A model generated the notes under the pieces. That model was not told the DNA's origin. It saw only the letters and a program-made list of their open reading frames with translations, and made no database searches. The position numbers and the translations under genes are program-made. This document shows, piece after piece, positions 47,050 to 56,240 of a stretch of DNA of 64,000 nt (within the stretch, counting starts at the first letter, position 1; every line of letters begins with the position of its first letter). Source of the DNA: Paraburkholderia phenoliruptrix (GTDB lineage Bacteria; Pseudomonadota; Gammaproteobacteria; Burkholderiales; Burkholderiaceae); contig NZ_JAEUAV010000014.1 of the NCBI RefSeq assembly GCF_019511605.1, positions 1 through 64,000 of the forward strand, given 5' to 3'.

Positions 47050-48477
47050 CTACGACGACGCCGTCACGTCAGCGAGCTTTACCGCTTTAGCCGCCACCGA
47101 AGAAGCCGTCGCCACGTTGCGCAGATCGGCGAGGAACGTATCGCGCCACACCGACAGGTTGTTCTCGCGCATCGGCGTCATCATGTCCGCGTGGCGCGCC
47201 TGGCGCTCGGCAAGCGGCATGGAAAGCGCGCGTTCGAGCGCCTCGGCCATTTGCGAGAGATCGAACGGATTGACGACCAGCGCGCCCGGCAGTTGCTCGG
47301 CCGCGCCCGCGAACTGTGAGAGCACGAGCACGCCAGGATCGGCCGGGTCCTGCGAGGCCACATACTCCTTGGCGACCAGATTCATGCCGTCGCGCAGCGG
47401 CGTCACATAGCCGACCTGCGACTGGCGGAACAGCGCCATCAGCAGATTGCGCTCGTACTTGCGGTTCAGATACTGAATCGGCGTCCAGTCGAGCTGCGCA
47501 AAGCGGCCATTGATGCGGCCGGCTTCGCCTTCCAGCGTCTGACGAATCCGTTGATAGGTCTGCACGTCGGAGCGCGTAGGCGGTGCGATCTGCACCAGCG
47601 ACACGCGCCCATGCCATCCCGGCGCATTCAGCAGCAGACGTTCGAACGCCTGGAAGCGCTCCACCAGTCCCTTCGAATAATCCAGCCGATCCACGCTCAT
47701 GATCAGCTTGCGACCGCGCATGCCGTCGCGCAGGCTGCGCACCGGCTTGCGGTCGGTGAACTGCTCGGCGGCCTTGGCGATCGCGTCCGGATAGATACCG
47801 ATCGGATACGCGCCCACCTTGAGGAAGCGGTTATACGCGTGGACCATGCCGTCTTCGCTCGAGGTGCCGTGATGGCCCCGCTCGATGAAATCGACAAACG
47901 ACTGGCGGTCCGCTTCCGTCTGAAAGCCGATCACGTCGTAGCTGCACATGGCCTTCACGAGTTCTTCGTGCGGCGGAATGGTGCGCAGCACTTCGGGAAC
48001 CGGAAACGGAATATGCAGGAAGAAGCCTATGGGATTCTTCACGCCCAGGTCGCGCAGGCAGCGCGCGAACGGCAGCAGGTGATAGTCGTGAACCCAGATG
48101 ATGTCATCGGGCCTCAACAGTTCCTTCAGCTGCTTGGCGAGCGTCGCGTTGACACGCTGATAGCCCGCGTATTCCTGCCGGTCGTAGCGCGACAGGTCGT
48201 TGCGGTAGTGGAACGTCGGCCACAGCGTTGCATTCGAAAAACCGCGGTAATACTGGTCGTAATCGCGCTTGGTGAGACCGACGGTCGCATAGGTCACGTT
48301 GCCCTGCTTCTCGATCACCGGCGCGGACGGCTCGCTCACCGTCTCCCCGCTCCAGCCGAACCAGACTCCGCCGGTTTCCTTTAACGCGTCCAGCACGCCG
48401 ATCGCCAGGCCACCCGCTGCGGGCCGCCCTTCCTGGGTCGGCGCGACACGATTCGATACCACGATCAGTCTGCTCAT
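47050..48477 (-). CDS. otsA: Trehalose-6-phosphate synthase
   Basis: A 475-residue GT20 enzyme that makes trehalose 6-phosphate from UDP-glucose and glucose 6-phosphate. The GT-B core is complete: [12 protein letters not shown] at the start, [25 protein letters not shown] and the [11 protein letters not shown] nucleotide-sugar site. It serves osmotic and desiccation stress. GGTGGAGCACT precedes the ATG. otsB (the phosphatase) is not adjacent on either side. Confidence 0.95.
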   Translation of the reverse strand: MSRLIVVSNRVAPTQEGRPAAGGLAIGVLDALKETGGVWFGWSGETVSEPSAPVIEKQGNVTYATVGLTKRDYDQYYRGFSNATLWPTFHYRNDLSRYDRQEYAGYQRVNATLAKQLKELLRPDDIIWVHDYHLLPFARCLRDLGVKNPIGFFLHIPFPVPEVLRTIPPHEELVKAMCSYDVIGFQTEADRQSFVDFIERGHHGTSSEDGMVHAYNRFLKVGAYPIGIYPDAIAKAAEQFTDRKPVRSLRDGMRGRKLIMSVDRLDYSKGLVERFQAFERLLLNAPGWHGRVSLVQIAPPTRSDVQTYQRIRQTLEGEAGRINGRFAQLDWTPIQYLNRKYERNLLMALFRQSQVGYVTPLRDGMNLVAKEYVASQDPADPGVLVLSQFAGAAEQLPGALVVNPFDLSQMAEALERALSMPLAERQARHADMMTPMRENNLSVWRDTFLADLRNVATASSVAAKAVKLADVTASS

Positions 48478-48725
48478 TAGTGCTCCACCTAGTTCGATTA
48501 TTTCGTTGCTACGGACATGTCCAAGGACGGTTCATGCAAGCACCGTGCCTCTTTTTCGCGCACGCGAAATAAAAATGTATGCAAATGTGACGAACGAGCA
48601 CAAAGCCGCCGCCCATGAGCGTCGCGAAAAATTTCCTTCCGCTTTTATGACGGAAACGCGCAGATGCGTTCCCGTGCGCAACATGTCTGCTGCGTGTCCG
48701 CTACATGTCCGGCGCGGCAAGCGCC

Positions 48726-48986
48726 TCACGCGTCCTGCTCGGAGCCGAGGTCGCGCTGATAGTCGAGGCCTTCCTGACGCACGCCGCCCTGGTTGTACTC
48801 CCCGTCGGGCGGCGCGTCGGGCGCCACGCGGTTCTGCGCGGACGGGTCGTGGTGCGACGCAGGCGAAGCCCGTACGGCTTCCGGGCCGCTGGCGGGCGCG
48901 GAAGAAACCGGCAGGACGTTCTTACTGGCGGGACGGCCTTCGCGCTTCGAATGGCGCGCTGAGCGCCGCAGCGCTGGATGTCTCAT
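48726..48986 (-). CDS. Small hydrophilic hypothetical protein
   Basis: An 86-residue, basic N-terminus and polar protein with no recognised family; probably disordered. It ends in GEYNQGGVRQEGLDYQRDLG. GGAGG eight bases before the ATG is a strong ribosome binding site and selects the MRHPALRR start. The region between otsA and this gene (48478-48725) shows nothing. Confidence 0.65.
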   Translation of the reverse strand: MRHPALRRSARHSKREGRPASKNVLPVSSAPASGPEAVRASPASHHDPSAQNRVAPDAPPDGEYNQGGVRQEGLDYQRDLGSEQDA

Positions 48987-49142
48987 GATCGATGCCTCCG
49001 GACAAAGCCGCGCGCCGCCCGGCAACGGCGGCATCACCAACGGGTAGGAGCGACGCCGGTAGGCGTGCCGGTAAATCATGCGTCGCAGTTGTAACATGTA
49101 CACAAATTCGTTTCGCGAGGCGAGCGCGCCGCCCGCCCGGAG

Positions 49143-49358
49143 TCACACGCGCAGAGAGATTGGCGGACGCCGCCTGGCCTGCGGAGTTTGCGTGGGCTGC
49201 GGCGGGGGGTCGCCGATGGGCGGCTCGACCGGTTCAATCGGCTGCGGGCTCGGATCGGGCACCGTGTCGGGCTCGCCCGGTGTGGGCGGCTCGATCGGCT
49301 CCGGGCGGTGGGCGTGCTTCCAGGGTGACGACGCGGGAGCGGCAGCGTAATGCGGCAT
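49143..49358 (-). CDS. Proline-rich small protein
   Basis: A 71-residue protein made mostly of Pro, Glu, Asp and Thr, with repeated EP(I/V)EPP and PEPIEPP words. It has no signal peptide and is likely unfolded. The repeated codons could mislead gene calling. GAGGA lies eight bases before the ATG, so a real gene is likely. Function unknown. Confidence 0.55.
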   Translation of the reverse strand: MPHYAAAPASSPWKHAHRPEPIEPPTPGEPDTVPDPSPQPIEPVEPPIGDPPPQPTQTPQARRRPPISLRV

Positions 49359-49458
49359 GTCAGTGGTCCTCGCTATGCGTTTCCTTTCGGATCAGCAAGG
49401 GCTGTGCCGTTTGTGCCGTTTGCAGCCGCGCTCCCGGCCGAAAGACGGCGCGTTGACG

Positions 49459-50859
49459 CTATGCGTCCGCGCCGCCCAGCGCGCGCGATTCGTCGGCGGA
49501 ATCGCTTTCTTCGCGTGCGTCGTTACCGTATTCCACGAGACGGTTGTACAGCGTCTTGAGGCTGATGCCGAGGATTTCCGCGGCGCGCGTCTTCACGCCG
49601 CCGCATTGTTCGAGCGTCGCGAGAATCAGTTGACGGTCGGCTTCTGCGAGCGAGGTGCCGAACGGAATCGTGATCGCCGTGCCCGCCGCGGGTTTCGACA
49701 ACGTGATCTGCAACGGCACCGTCGCGGTGCTGTCGGAGTCCCCGCCCGACATGATGTGCGCGCGCTGCACGTAGTTCTTGAGTTCACGCACGTTGCCCGG
49801 CCACGGATACGACAGCAGCATCTCCTTCACCGCGGGCGGAAAGTGCTTCTTGGTGCCGTGCCGCTCGTTGAGTTCGTCGAGAAACGCCTGCGCGAGCAGC
49901 TCCACGTCCTTGCCGCGGTCGCGCAGCGGCGGCAGGCTGATCGGAAACACATTCAGCCGGTGGTACAGGTCGAGCCGCAGCTTGCCTTCCAGCACCGCCT
50001 GCTCCGGGTCGCGATTGGTCGCGGCAATCAGGCGCACGTCGGTTTCGATTTCCTTCGTGGTACCCACCCGCATGAACATGCCGGTTTCCAGCACGCGCAA
50101 CAGCTTGACCTGCAACTCGATCGGCATTTCGGTGATTTCGTCGAGGAACAGCGTGCCGCCGTTCGCGCGCTCGAAATACCCTTTGTGCTGACGGTCCGCG
50201 CCCGTGAACGATCCACGTTCGTGGCCGAACATTTCCGACTCGATCAGGTTCGGCGAGATCGCGCCGCAGTTCACGGCGAGAAACGCGTGCTTGCGACGCA
50301 GGCTCAGCTCGTGCAGCGTCTGGGCGGCCACTTCCTTGCCGGTGCCCGATTCGCCGACCAGCATCACCGAGGCCGCCGTCGGCGCGACGCGGCCAATCTG
50401 GTCGTACACCTCCTGCATGGCCGGCGAATTGCCGAGCATCAGACCGAAGCGGCCCATGCGGCGCAACTCGCCGCGCAAGGTGCCGATCTCGGCCTTCAGG
50501 TCGCCGGCGCGCGGCAGGCGCGAAAGAATCGCCTTCACGCGCTGCATGTTGATCGGCTTCACCAGGTAGTCGGTGGCGCCCATCTTCAGCGCGTTCACCG
50601 CCGACTCGACGGTGGCGTGGCCGGTAATCACGATCACTTCCACGCCGGAGCGCGGATCGAGATCTTCGAACAGTTCGACCCCGCTGCCGTCGGGCAGCTT
50701 CAGGTCGGTAAAGACAACGTCCGGCACCTGCCGGACCAGTTGAATGCGCGCTTCGCGCAGATCGCCCGCGGTGGCGGTGGTCAGACCGTCTTCCCCGATG
50801 ATGGCGGAAAGCGCCTCGCGGGTACTTGCGTCGTCATCGACAATCAGTACATGTGGCAT
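49459..50859 (-). CDS. NtrC-type sigma-54 response regulator
   Basis: A 466-residue enhancer-binding protein with three domains. The receiver has phosphoryl-acceptor Asp52 (VVFTDLKLPDG). The AAA+ domain has GESGTGKEVAAQ (Walker A), GSFTGA for sigma-54 contact and GTLFLDEI. The C-terminal Fis helix-turn-helix ends with LGISLKTLYNRL. The GAFTGA loop reads GSFTGA, a common functional variant. No partner kinase gene is adjacent, so the phosphodonor is unknown. Upstream lies an AT-rich region with a TATAAT -10 and nested inverted repeats. Confidence 0.92.
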   Translation of the reverse strand: MPHVLIVDDDASTREALSAIIGEDGLTTATAGDLREARIQLVRQVPDVVFTDLKLPDGSGVELFEDLDPRSGVEVIVITGHATVESAVNALKMGATDYLVKPINMQRVKAILSRLPRAGDLKAEIGTLRGELRRMGRFGLMLGNSPAMQEVYDQIGRVAPTAASVMLVGESGTGKEVAAQTLHELSLRRKHAFLAVNCGAISPNLIESEMFGHERGSFTGADRQHKGYFERANGGTLFLDEITEMPIELQVKLLRVLETGMFMRVGTTKEIETDVRLIAATNRDPEQAVLEGKLRLDLYHRLNVFPISLPPLRDRGKDVELLAQAFLDELNERHGTKKHFPPAVKEMLLSYPWPGNVRELKNYVQRAHIMSGGDSDSTATVPLQITLSKPAAGTAITIPFGTSLAEADRQLILATLEQCGGVKTRAAEILGISLKTLYNRLVEYGNDAREESDSADESRALGGADA

Positions 50860-51013
50860 CGCGTCTCGAAAGCCTGCAAGCGTGGGAGGAACAGCATGCG
50901 GCGCGCATGCTGGAAACGGCGACGACCTCGCGCGGGAGCCGGCATCTACCTCTCAAAAGTGAGCGTACGCCAACTTCAATACAGCGCTTGGTCACCGATT
51001 TCATTCAATATTG

Positions 51014-51074
51014 CAACAATACACGCGAAAATCGCGACGTGATCGGCACTATTGTTGTGTATTTACCTATTATA
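51014..51074. promoter_or_regulatory. Inverted repeats and -10 element upstream of the NtrC-type gene
   Basis: CAACAATA (51014-51021) pairs with TATTGTTG (51050-51057). Inside lies a second palindrome CGCGA-AAA-TCGCG (51024-51036). TATAAT occurs on the minus strand at 51074-51069, oriented toward the NtrC-type gene at 50859, with only a weak -35. The 298-base gap is otherwise AT-rich and featureless. Confidence 0.5.
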
Positions 51075-51157
51075 AGGCTTTATCGAGACAATTTAACAGT
51101 CCCGGCAATACGCCGCGGGCCCAATGGGCCGGCGGCGGCGTAATGTCGAAAGCTACC

Positions 51158-51430
51158 TCAACTGCTATGCGGAAACGGCCAGGCGTCCGGGTGCGCCGAG
51201 CCGTTCGGTCCGTGTGCTCCCGGACCGGCGCTGGCCGGCAAGCTCCTGCCTGCCTGCGCCGTCGACGAGGCCGATGGCGTGACGACCGCGCCGCCCTCGT
51301 CTTCCCAGCGGTTCAACTCGCGCGCCGTCGCCGGCTGGGCCGCGCGGCTGCGCTGCACGTAGCGCACCGCCAGATAGCCGCCGAGCGCCATGAGCGCACC
51401 GAAAATGCCAATTTTGGGTCGAGCCATCAT
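51158..51430 (-). CDS. Small single-helix membrane protein
   Basis: A 90-residue protein with one hydrophobic N-terminal segment (GIFGALMALGGYLAVRYV) followed by a basic RSRAAQP and a polar, Ala/Pro/Gly-rich tail. It looks like an inner-membrane anchor protein. There are two adjacent ATG codons (51430 and 51427); spacing from AAGGAG favours the second. It precedes the DUF883 gene in gene order but on the same strand, separated by about 90 bases. Confidence 0.7.
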   Translation of the reverse strand: MMARPKIGIFGALMALGGYLAVRYVQRSRAAQPATARELNRWEDEGGAVVTPSASSTAQAGRSLPASAGPGAHGPNGSAHPDAWPFPHSS

Positions 51431-51518
51431 GAACTCCTTTGTTCGTTAAACGCAGAGAAGAAAACCGCTGCGCCGTCGGCCGGACACAACCGTTGCCGGG
51501 ACGGCGAAGCAGAGGCGC

Positions 51519-51836
51519 TCAGCGCGCGGTCAGCACGCCCAGCACGAAGCCGACGCCCGCTGCGATGGCGACCGAACTCCACGGGTTCTGCCGCACATAG
51601 CGTTCCGTGCTGACGGTCGCGTAGCGGTAGCGGCGCTGCGCATTGTCCTGCGCGTCGCCCAATGCGGATTGCAGCGTCTCGACGTGGCTGCCGAGCTTCT
51701 GGCGCAAAGCGCCGACGCCTTCGCCGGGCACATTGGCCGCGAGCCGCAGCATTTCCTCCGAGTCCTTCAGCAGCACGCGCAGATCCTCGACGATCTTCTG
51801 GCCGCCGAGTGCAAGCTGTTGCGTCGTGTCAGTCAT
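51519..51836 (-). CDS. DUF883 (ElaB/YqjD-like) family protein
   Basis: A 105-residue protein of the ElaB/YqjD/DUF883 group. A helical coiled-coil first half (QKIVEDLRVLLKDSEEMLRL) is followed by a C-terminal membrane anchor (VAIAAGVGFVLGVLTAR) preceded by QNPWSS. In E. coli such proteins sit on the inner membrane and bind ribosomes in stationary phase. The MTDTTQQ start is fixed by GAGGAGGG at good spacing; the frame is open upstream but that part is not conserved-looking. Confidence 0.9.
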   Translation of the reverse strand: MTDTTQQLALGGQKIVEDLRVLLKDSEEMLRLAANVPGEGVGALRQKLGSHVETLQSALGDAQDNAQRRYRYATVSTERYVRQNPWSSVAIAAGVGFVLGVLTAR

Positions 51837-52144
51837 CTTTCCCTCCTCATCCAGTTTCAGTGCTCGCGTGAGCAGGCCGCGAGTCACCGGCCCAGCGCAC
51901 ACATGTCGCGGGCCAGACGCAAGCCGTGTGCCCGGTAACTCTGGGCGCTGCGGGCACGGCCCGGCCGTGGACCGAGCAGTTTCGACCGACATTTGCCGGC
52001 GTTTCCGTCTTTGCTGTCACATAGATTGCAGGAAGCGCCGTCGAAGTGGTTAAATCGACCTTTGTGAGATAGAACTTTTGCTGTCTCGTGTCAGAGGCCT
52101 AAGCGCCGCAACAACCCACTCTTTCGGACAGGACTTCCCCGTTT

Positions 52145-53203
52145 ATGGCGTCAATCGATCTGGACTCGCCCACTGTGTCCGCCGGCGGCAGCGCTTCCGC
52201 CCAGGCGAAGCAGCGCGTCGCGGACGGCATCGCGGGACTGAAATCGTACGGCCTGCTGTACGGCTCGTCGCCGGTCATGCTCGATCTGTACGAGCAGATC
52301 GAGCGGGTCGCGAGCACCGATGCAACCGCGCTGATCATCGGCGAATCGGGCACCGGCAAGGAGCTGATTGCCCGCACGATTCACGATCAAAGCAGCCGCA
52401 GGGAGGCGCCCTTCGTCGCCGTGAACTGCGGCGCGATTCCCGACGAACTGATCGAGGCCGAACTGTTCGGCCACGAGAAAGGCAGCTTCACCGGCGCGGT
52501 CCAAGGACGCGTCGGCTACTTCGAACATGCAAACGGCGGCACGCTGTTTCTCGACGAAGTCACGGAAATGGCGCCCGTGCGTCAGGTCAAGCTGTTGCGC
52601 GCGCTCGAGACGGGCACCTTCTACCGCGTGGGCGGCAACGAACTGATCAGCGGTAACGTGCGCGTGATTGCCGCGACCAATCGCGATCCCGCCGTGGCGG
52701 TGAAGGAAAACGGTCTGCGCGAAGACCTCATGTACCGGCTCGCGGTTTTTCCGTTGCGCGCGCCGCCTTTGCGCGAACGCGAGAACGACCGCGAACTGCT
52801 CGCGCAGCACTTTCTCGCACAGCTCAACCAGCAGGAAGGCACCCACAAGACCTTCAGCAAACGCTCGATCGAAACGTTGCGCACCTGGTCGTGGCCCGGC
52901 AACGTGCGCGAGTTGAAAAACGCCGTGTATCGCGCGTTCATTCTCGCGGAAAAGACGGTCGAGCTGCCGCATCCACATCTCGCGTCGAAGGTCAAACGGC
53001 CCGTCACGCAGGGCGACGCCATGAGCGTGTGGATCGGCACGCCCCTCGCCGACGCGCAGAAACAGATCATTCTCGGCACCTTGAAGTACTGCGGCGGCGA
53101 CAAACGGCGCGCGGCGAAAGCGCTGGGTGTGAGCCTCAAAACGCTCTACAACCGCTTGAGCGCCTACGGCGACGAAGGCACGGAAGAAGATTCCGAACAG
53201 TAG
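52145..53203 (+). CDS. Sigma-54 activator without receiver domain
   Basis: A 352-residue enhancer-binding protein reduced to an AAA+ domain and Fis helix-turn-helix. It has GESGTGKELIART, FGHEKGSFTGA and GTLFLDEVTEM, and ends with LGVSLKTLYNRL. There is no N-terminal receiver or sensor (the first 35 residues are polar), so control is likely by expression level or a partner protein. Its Fis end is nearly identical to the neighbouring NtrC-type regulator, suggesting old duplication. The ATG has no strong ribosome binding site. It is 237 bases upstream of a lipoprotein pair. Confidence 0.9.
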   Translation: MASIDLDSPTVSAGGSASAQAKQRVADGIAGLKSYGLLYGSSPVMLDLYEQIERVASTDATALIIGESGTGKELIARTIHDQSSRREAPFVAVNCGAIPDELIEAELFGHEKGSFTGAVQGRVGYFEHANGGTLFLDEVTEMAPVRQVKLLRALETGTFYRVGGNELISGNVRVIAATNRDPAVAVKENGLREDLMYRLAVFPLRAPPLRERENDRELLAQHFLAQLNQQEGTHKTFSKRSIETLRTWSWPGNVRELKNAVYRAFILAEKTVELPHPHLASKVKRPVTQGDAMSVWIGTPLADAQKQIILGTLKYCGGDKRRAAKALGVSLKTLYNRLSAYGDEGTEEDSEQ

Positions 53204-53440
53204 ACGCCGGACTGCAGAACCTTCCTCTGCGAACAGTTCGCACCACCAATCAAACCGGTCCAGACGCCGAGCAGAAACCGGTTTGACGTGCAGCATCTTT
53301 TGCAATTGCTTGCACTTTGCCTCTGCCATTTACAAAACGCATCCTGCAAAATGCAGCAGCCCATTTTTGGCAATGGGAGAACCTGCCGCTGGTTCGGGCC
53401 TTGCGCGAACCCCGGCACTTCGCAAGAGCAGAGACAGGCA

Positions 53441-54043
53441 ATGCAAAAGAAATTGGTGTGCGGCGAGTGGCTGGGACCGCGCGGTGAATCCCGCTCCGAA
53501 CGCGCCGCAGCAGGCGCGCGCCGTCAGGCAACGACTGTTGCCGCGCTGGCGCTAGTGCTCGCGTCGGCGCTCTCTGGCTGCAGTTCCTTCTATTCGGAAG
53601 GCGCCACCGCCGGTGCGGGTATCGCCGGCGCCGCGATCGCGGCGAAAGTCACGAGCAATGCGGCGGTTGCAACCGGCATCGGCCTCGGCGCGGTCGCGGC
53701 GGCGCGAGCCGGCGTTCAGTACTCGGAGCGCGTGGTCCACAAGAATACACAGGACGGCATAGCGAAAATCGCCGGACCGCTCGAGGTCGGCGCGATCGCC
53801 CCGTGGAGCGTCACGCATTCGATGCCGATCGAAGACGACGAGCACGGCCGCGTCACGGTCAGCCGCACGATCAGCGCGGGCGCGCTCGACTGCAAGGAAA
53901 TCGTCTTCTCGGTCGACCGCATCGCGACCCAGAACGTGCCCGCAAGCAGCGCGTTTTATGTCGCCTCCATTTGCCGCGACGGCGACACGTGGAAGTGGGC
54001 GTCGGCCGAGCCCGCCACTGAACGCTGGGGTGCCTTGCAATGA
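53441..54043 (+). CDS. Lipoprotein, first of a paralogous pair
   Basis: A 200-residue lipoprotein with an unusually long N-region (about 30 residues), a hydrophobic stretch and the lipobox ALSGC with Cys47. A Gly/Ala-rich stretch follows, then a domain with PWSVTHSMPIED and the ending WKWASAEPATERWGALQ. Function unknown. The ATG at 53441 is the best supported; an internal Met is not available before the lipobox. Its stop codon overlaps the next start (ATGA). Confidence 0.8.
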   Translation: MQKKLVCGEWLGPRGESRSERAAAGARRQATTVAALALVLASALSGCSSFYSEGATAGAGIAGAAIAAKVTSNAAVATGIGLGAVAAARAGVQYSERVVHKNTQDGIAKIAGPLEVGAIAPWSVTHSMPIEDDEHGRVTVSRTISAGALDCKEIVFSVDRIATQNVPASSAFYVASICRDGDTWKWASAEPATERWGALQ

Positions 54044-54582
54044 CGGCGCGTGCGCTCGCGGTGGCGCGGCCGCTGCATCGCGTGAGCCTGACGGCGTTGG
54101 CCGGCGCGCTCTGTATCAGCGCGGGTCTTCTGACCAGTGGGTGTTCGTCGATTGGTGCGGCAAGCGGCGCGGCCGCCGGTGTGGCTTCCGGGCTCGTCAC
54201 GTCGAATCCGGCGGTGGGCATCGGCGTGGGTATCGCCGTGCAAGCTGCCACGGACGAAGCCGTGGGCCGTTACATGCGCAGCATGCACAGCGACCAGCAG
54301 AACCTGATCGCGGCACTGGCCGGCGCAATGCCGGTCGGCGAAACGCGGCCGTGGTCGGTCAAGCATACGCTGCCAATCGAGAACGGCCACGGTCAGGTAC
54401 GCGTGACCCGTGCGTTCGGTTCCGCGCTCGCGCTGTGCAAGGAATTCGTGTTCTCGGTGCAGGACGGCGACGGCCCGAATGCACGCGAAGACTGGTACAC
54501 GGCAAGCGCGTGTCAGCAGGACAAAGGCTGGAAATGGGCGTCGGCAGAACCGGCGGTGGAGCGCTGGGGCAATCTGCAATAA
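54040..54582 (+). CDS. Lipoprotein, second of a paralogous pair
   Basis: A 180-residue lipoprotein with signal peptide and lipobox-like LTSGC (Cys35). It starts on the ATGA that ends the previous gene, so translation is coupled. It has the same domain as its neighbour: PWSVKHTLPIENG, then a Cys-containing core, and WKWASAEPAVERWGNLQ at the end. The two therefore form a tandem duplication. Both keep conserved Cys, which may form a disulfide in the envelope. Confidence 0.82.
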   Translation: MTARALAVARPLHRVSLTALAGALCISAGLLTSGCSSIGAASGAAAGVASGLVTSNPAVGIGVGIAVQAATDEAVGRYMRSMHSDQQNLIAALAGAMPVGETRPWSVKHTLPIENGHGQVRVTRAFGSALALCKEFVFSVQDGDGPNAREDWYTASACQQDKGWKWASAEPAVERWGNLQ

Positions 54583-54734
54583 GCCGGCGGCGGGGTGTAG
54601 CGGCGCACGCCGGAATCAGCCGCTAGTCGGGCTGCAAGTATCGGCAATCGCACGGCAATGAAACAAGGCTATGAAACGGGACTATGAAGCGGTAGTCAGG
54701 GCGGCCGCAAGCAGATTTCGCGCGGCCACGCGAA

Positions 54735-54760
54735 AAACGGCAGGGTCTTCCCTGCCGTTT
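54735..54760. terminator. Bidirectional terminator hairpin
   Basis: A perfect 11-bp stem (54735-54745 with 54750-54760, TCTT loop). In the minus direction it is followed by T residues and ends the ABC importer operon; in the plus direction it can serve the lipoprotein pair. Confidence 0.75.
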
Positions 54761-54803
54761 CTGCTTTAACCGGGCCCCCTACGCTTACTTGCGCGGCCGG
54801 CGC

Positions 54804-56150
54804 TTACGACTCCACGTCTTCGAGACTGAAAATTTCGGTCTGGTCGTTATACGAGAAAATCTCGCCGTAGCGGCCCCAGTTGATGACCGCGTCGAGCGTT
54901 TCTTCTGCGGCGCTGTCGGACAGAAAGTCCTCCAGTTCCTGCTCGAAGCGCACGCGCGGCGCGCGGTGCCCAGGCCGCTCGTTCAGTACCTTCTTGATTC
55001 GCGCGGCGAGCGGCATGTGGCGCAGCAGATGCTCGGCGAACATCATCTTGCGCTCCTGCGTGCCGAACTCGGCGAACACGCGCGCGGGCGGCGTGAGGAA
55101 AATATCGCCTTCGCGCACGTCCGCGAAACCGAGGTGCTGGAGCACTTCGGCCACCGGGAACAGATCGTCCACTTCCAGATGCAGCGAGCGGGCAATTTCC
55201 GGCATGTCCGCGCGGCCGTGATACGGCGCGGCGGCGAGCGTCTCGATCAGACCGGCCATCAGGTTGGTCGACACATGCGGCAACCAGCTGTGCAGTTCGA
55301 GCCCTTTCCTCGTTTTCTCGTCGGTCTGGCGCGCGGTCATCTTCGCGTAGATTTCGTCGACCAGACGCCGGAACGCCGGGTCGAGACGATTGCGCGGATG
55401 CTTGAACGGCACCTTGATCTCCGCAATCACACGGCCCGGATTCGACGACAACACCAGAATCCGGTCGCACATGAACACCGCTTCCTCGATGTTGTGCGTG
55501 ACAATCAGCACCGCCTTGATCGGCATGCGGCCCTGCGTCCACAGGTCCAGCAGGTCGGTACGCAGCGTTTCGGCGGTCAGCACGTCCAGCGCGGAGAACG
55601 GTTCGTCCATCAGCAGCAGCGTGGGATCGACCACCAGCGCGCGCGCAAAGCCGACGCGCTGGCGCATGCCGCCCGACAGCTCGCGCGGATAGGCGTTCTC
55701 GAAGCCGTCCAGACCGATCAGGTCGATCGCGGCAAGCGCGCGTTCACGGCGCTCGCGCGCGGCTACGCCTTGCGCCTCGAGCCCCGCTTCCACGTTCTGC
55801 AGCACGGTCAGCCACGGGAACAGCGCGAACGTCTGGAACACCATTGCGACGCCCTTTGCGGGACCGTCGAGCGGCTTGCCCATATACGTCACTTCGCCGT
55901 CGGTCGGCTCGATCAGACCGGCAATGATGCGCAGCAGCGTCGACTTGCCCGAGCCCGAACGCCCGAGCAGCCCCACTATCTCGCCCTCGCGCAACGACAG
56001 GTTCGCGTCGTCGAGAACCAGCAGTTCGCCCTGCGATTTGTTGAAACCGCGGCACACGTCCTTGACGCGCAGTATTTCTTCGCCGAGGCGCGGCGGCTTC
56101 GGCGGCGTCTGGATCGGCGCGGCGGTCATGGCTGCTTTAGGATTTTGCAT
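54804..56150 (-). CDS. ABC importer ATPase with C-terminal AAA-associated domain
   Basis: A 448-residue ATPase. Residues 25 to 260 are an ABC domain of the nitrate/sulfonate/taurine type: GRSGSGKSTLLR (Walker A), LSGGMRQRVGFARAL (signature) and LLLMDEPFSALD (Walker B). The remaining 170 residues form an AAA-associated C-terminal domain found on part of this family, probably regulatory. It lies 90 bases downstream of the fused permease. The first Met or the eighth could be the start. Confidence 0.9.
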   Translation of the reverse strand: MQNPKAAMTAAPIQTPPKPPRLGEEILRVKDVCRGFNKSQGELLVLDDANLSLREGEIVGLLGRSGSGKSTLLRIIAGLIEPTDGEVTYMGKPLDGPAKGVAMVFQTFALFPWLTVLQNVEAGLEAQGVAARERRERALAAIDLIGLDGFENAYPRELSGGMRQRVGFARALVVDPTLLLMDEPFSALDVLTAETLRTDLLDLWTQGRMPIKAVLIVTHNIEEAVFMCDRILVLSSNPGRVIAEIKVPFKHPRNRLDPAFRRLVDEIYAKMTARQTDEKTRKGLELHSWLPHVSTNLMAGLIETLAAAPYHGRADMPEIARSLHLEVDDLFPVAEVLQHLGFADVREGDIFLTPPARVFAEFGTQERKMMFAEHLLRHMPLAARIKKVLNERPGHRAPRVRFEQELEDFLSDSAAEETLDAVINWGRYGEIFSYNDQTEIFSLEDVES

Positions 56151-56240
56151 CGCGTTATGCCTTCAATTCTCAGGAAAACGCCGGCGCGCCCGTTCTTCTG
56201 CTCGCGCGGGCTCCGGCGCAAAACGGCACGGGCCGGGGCC

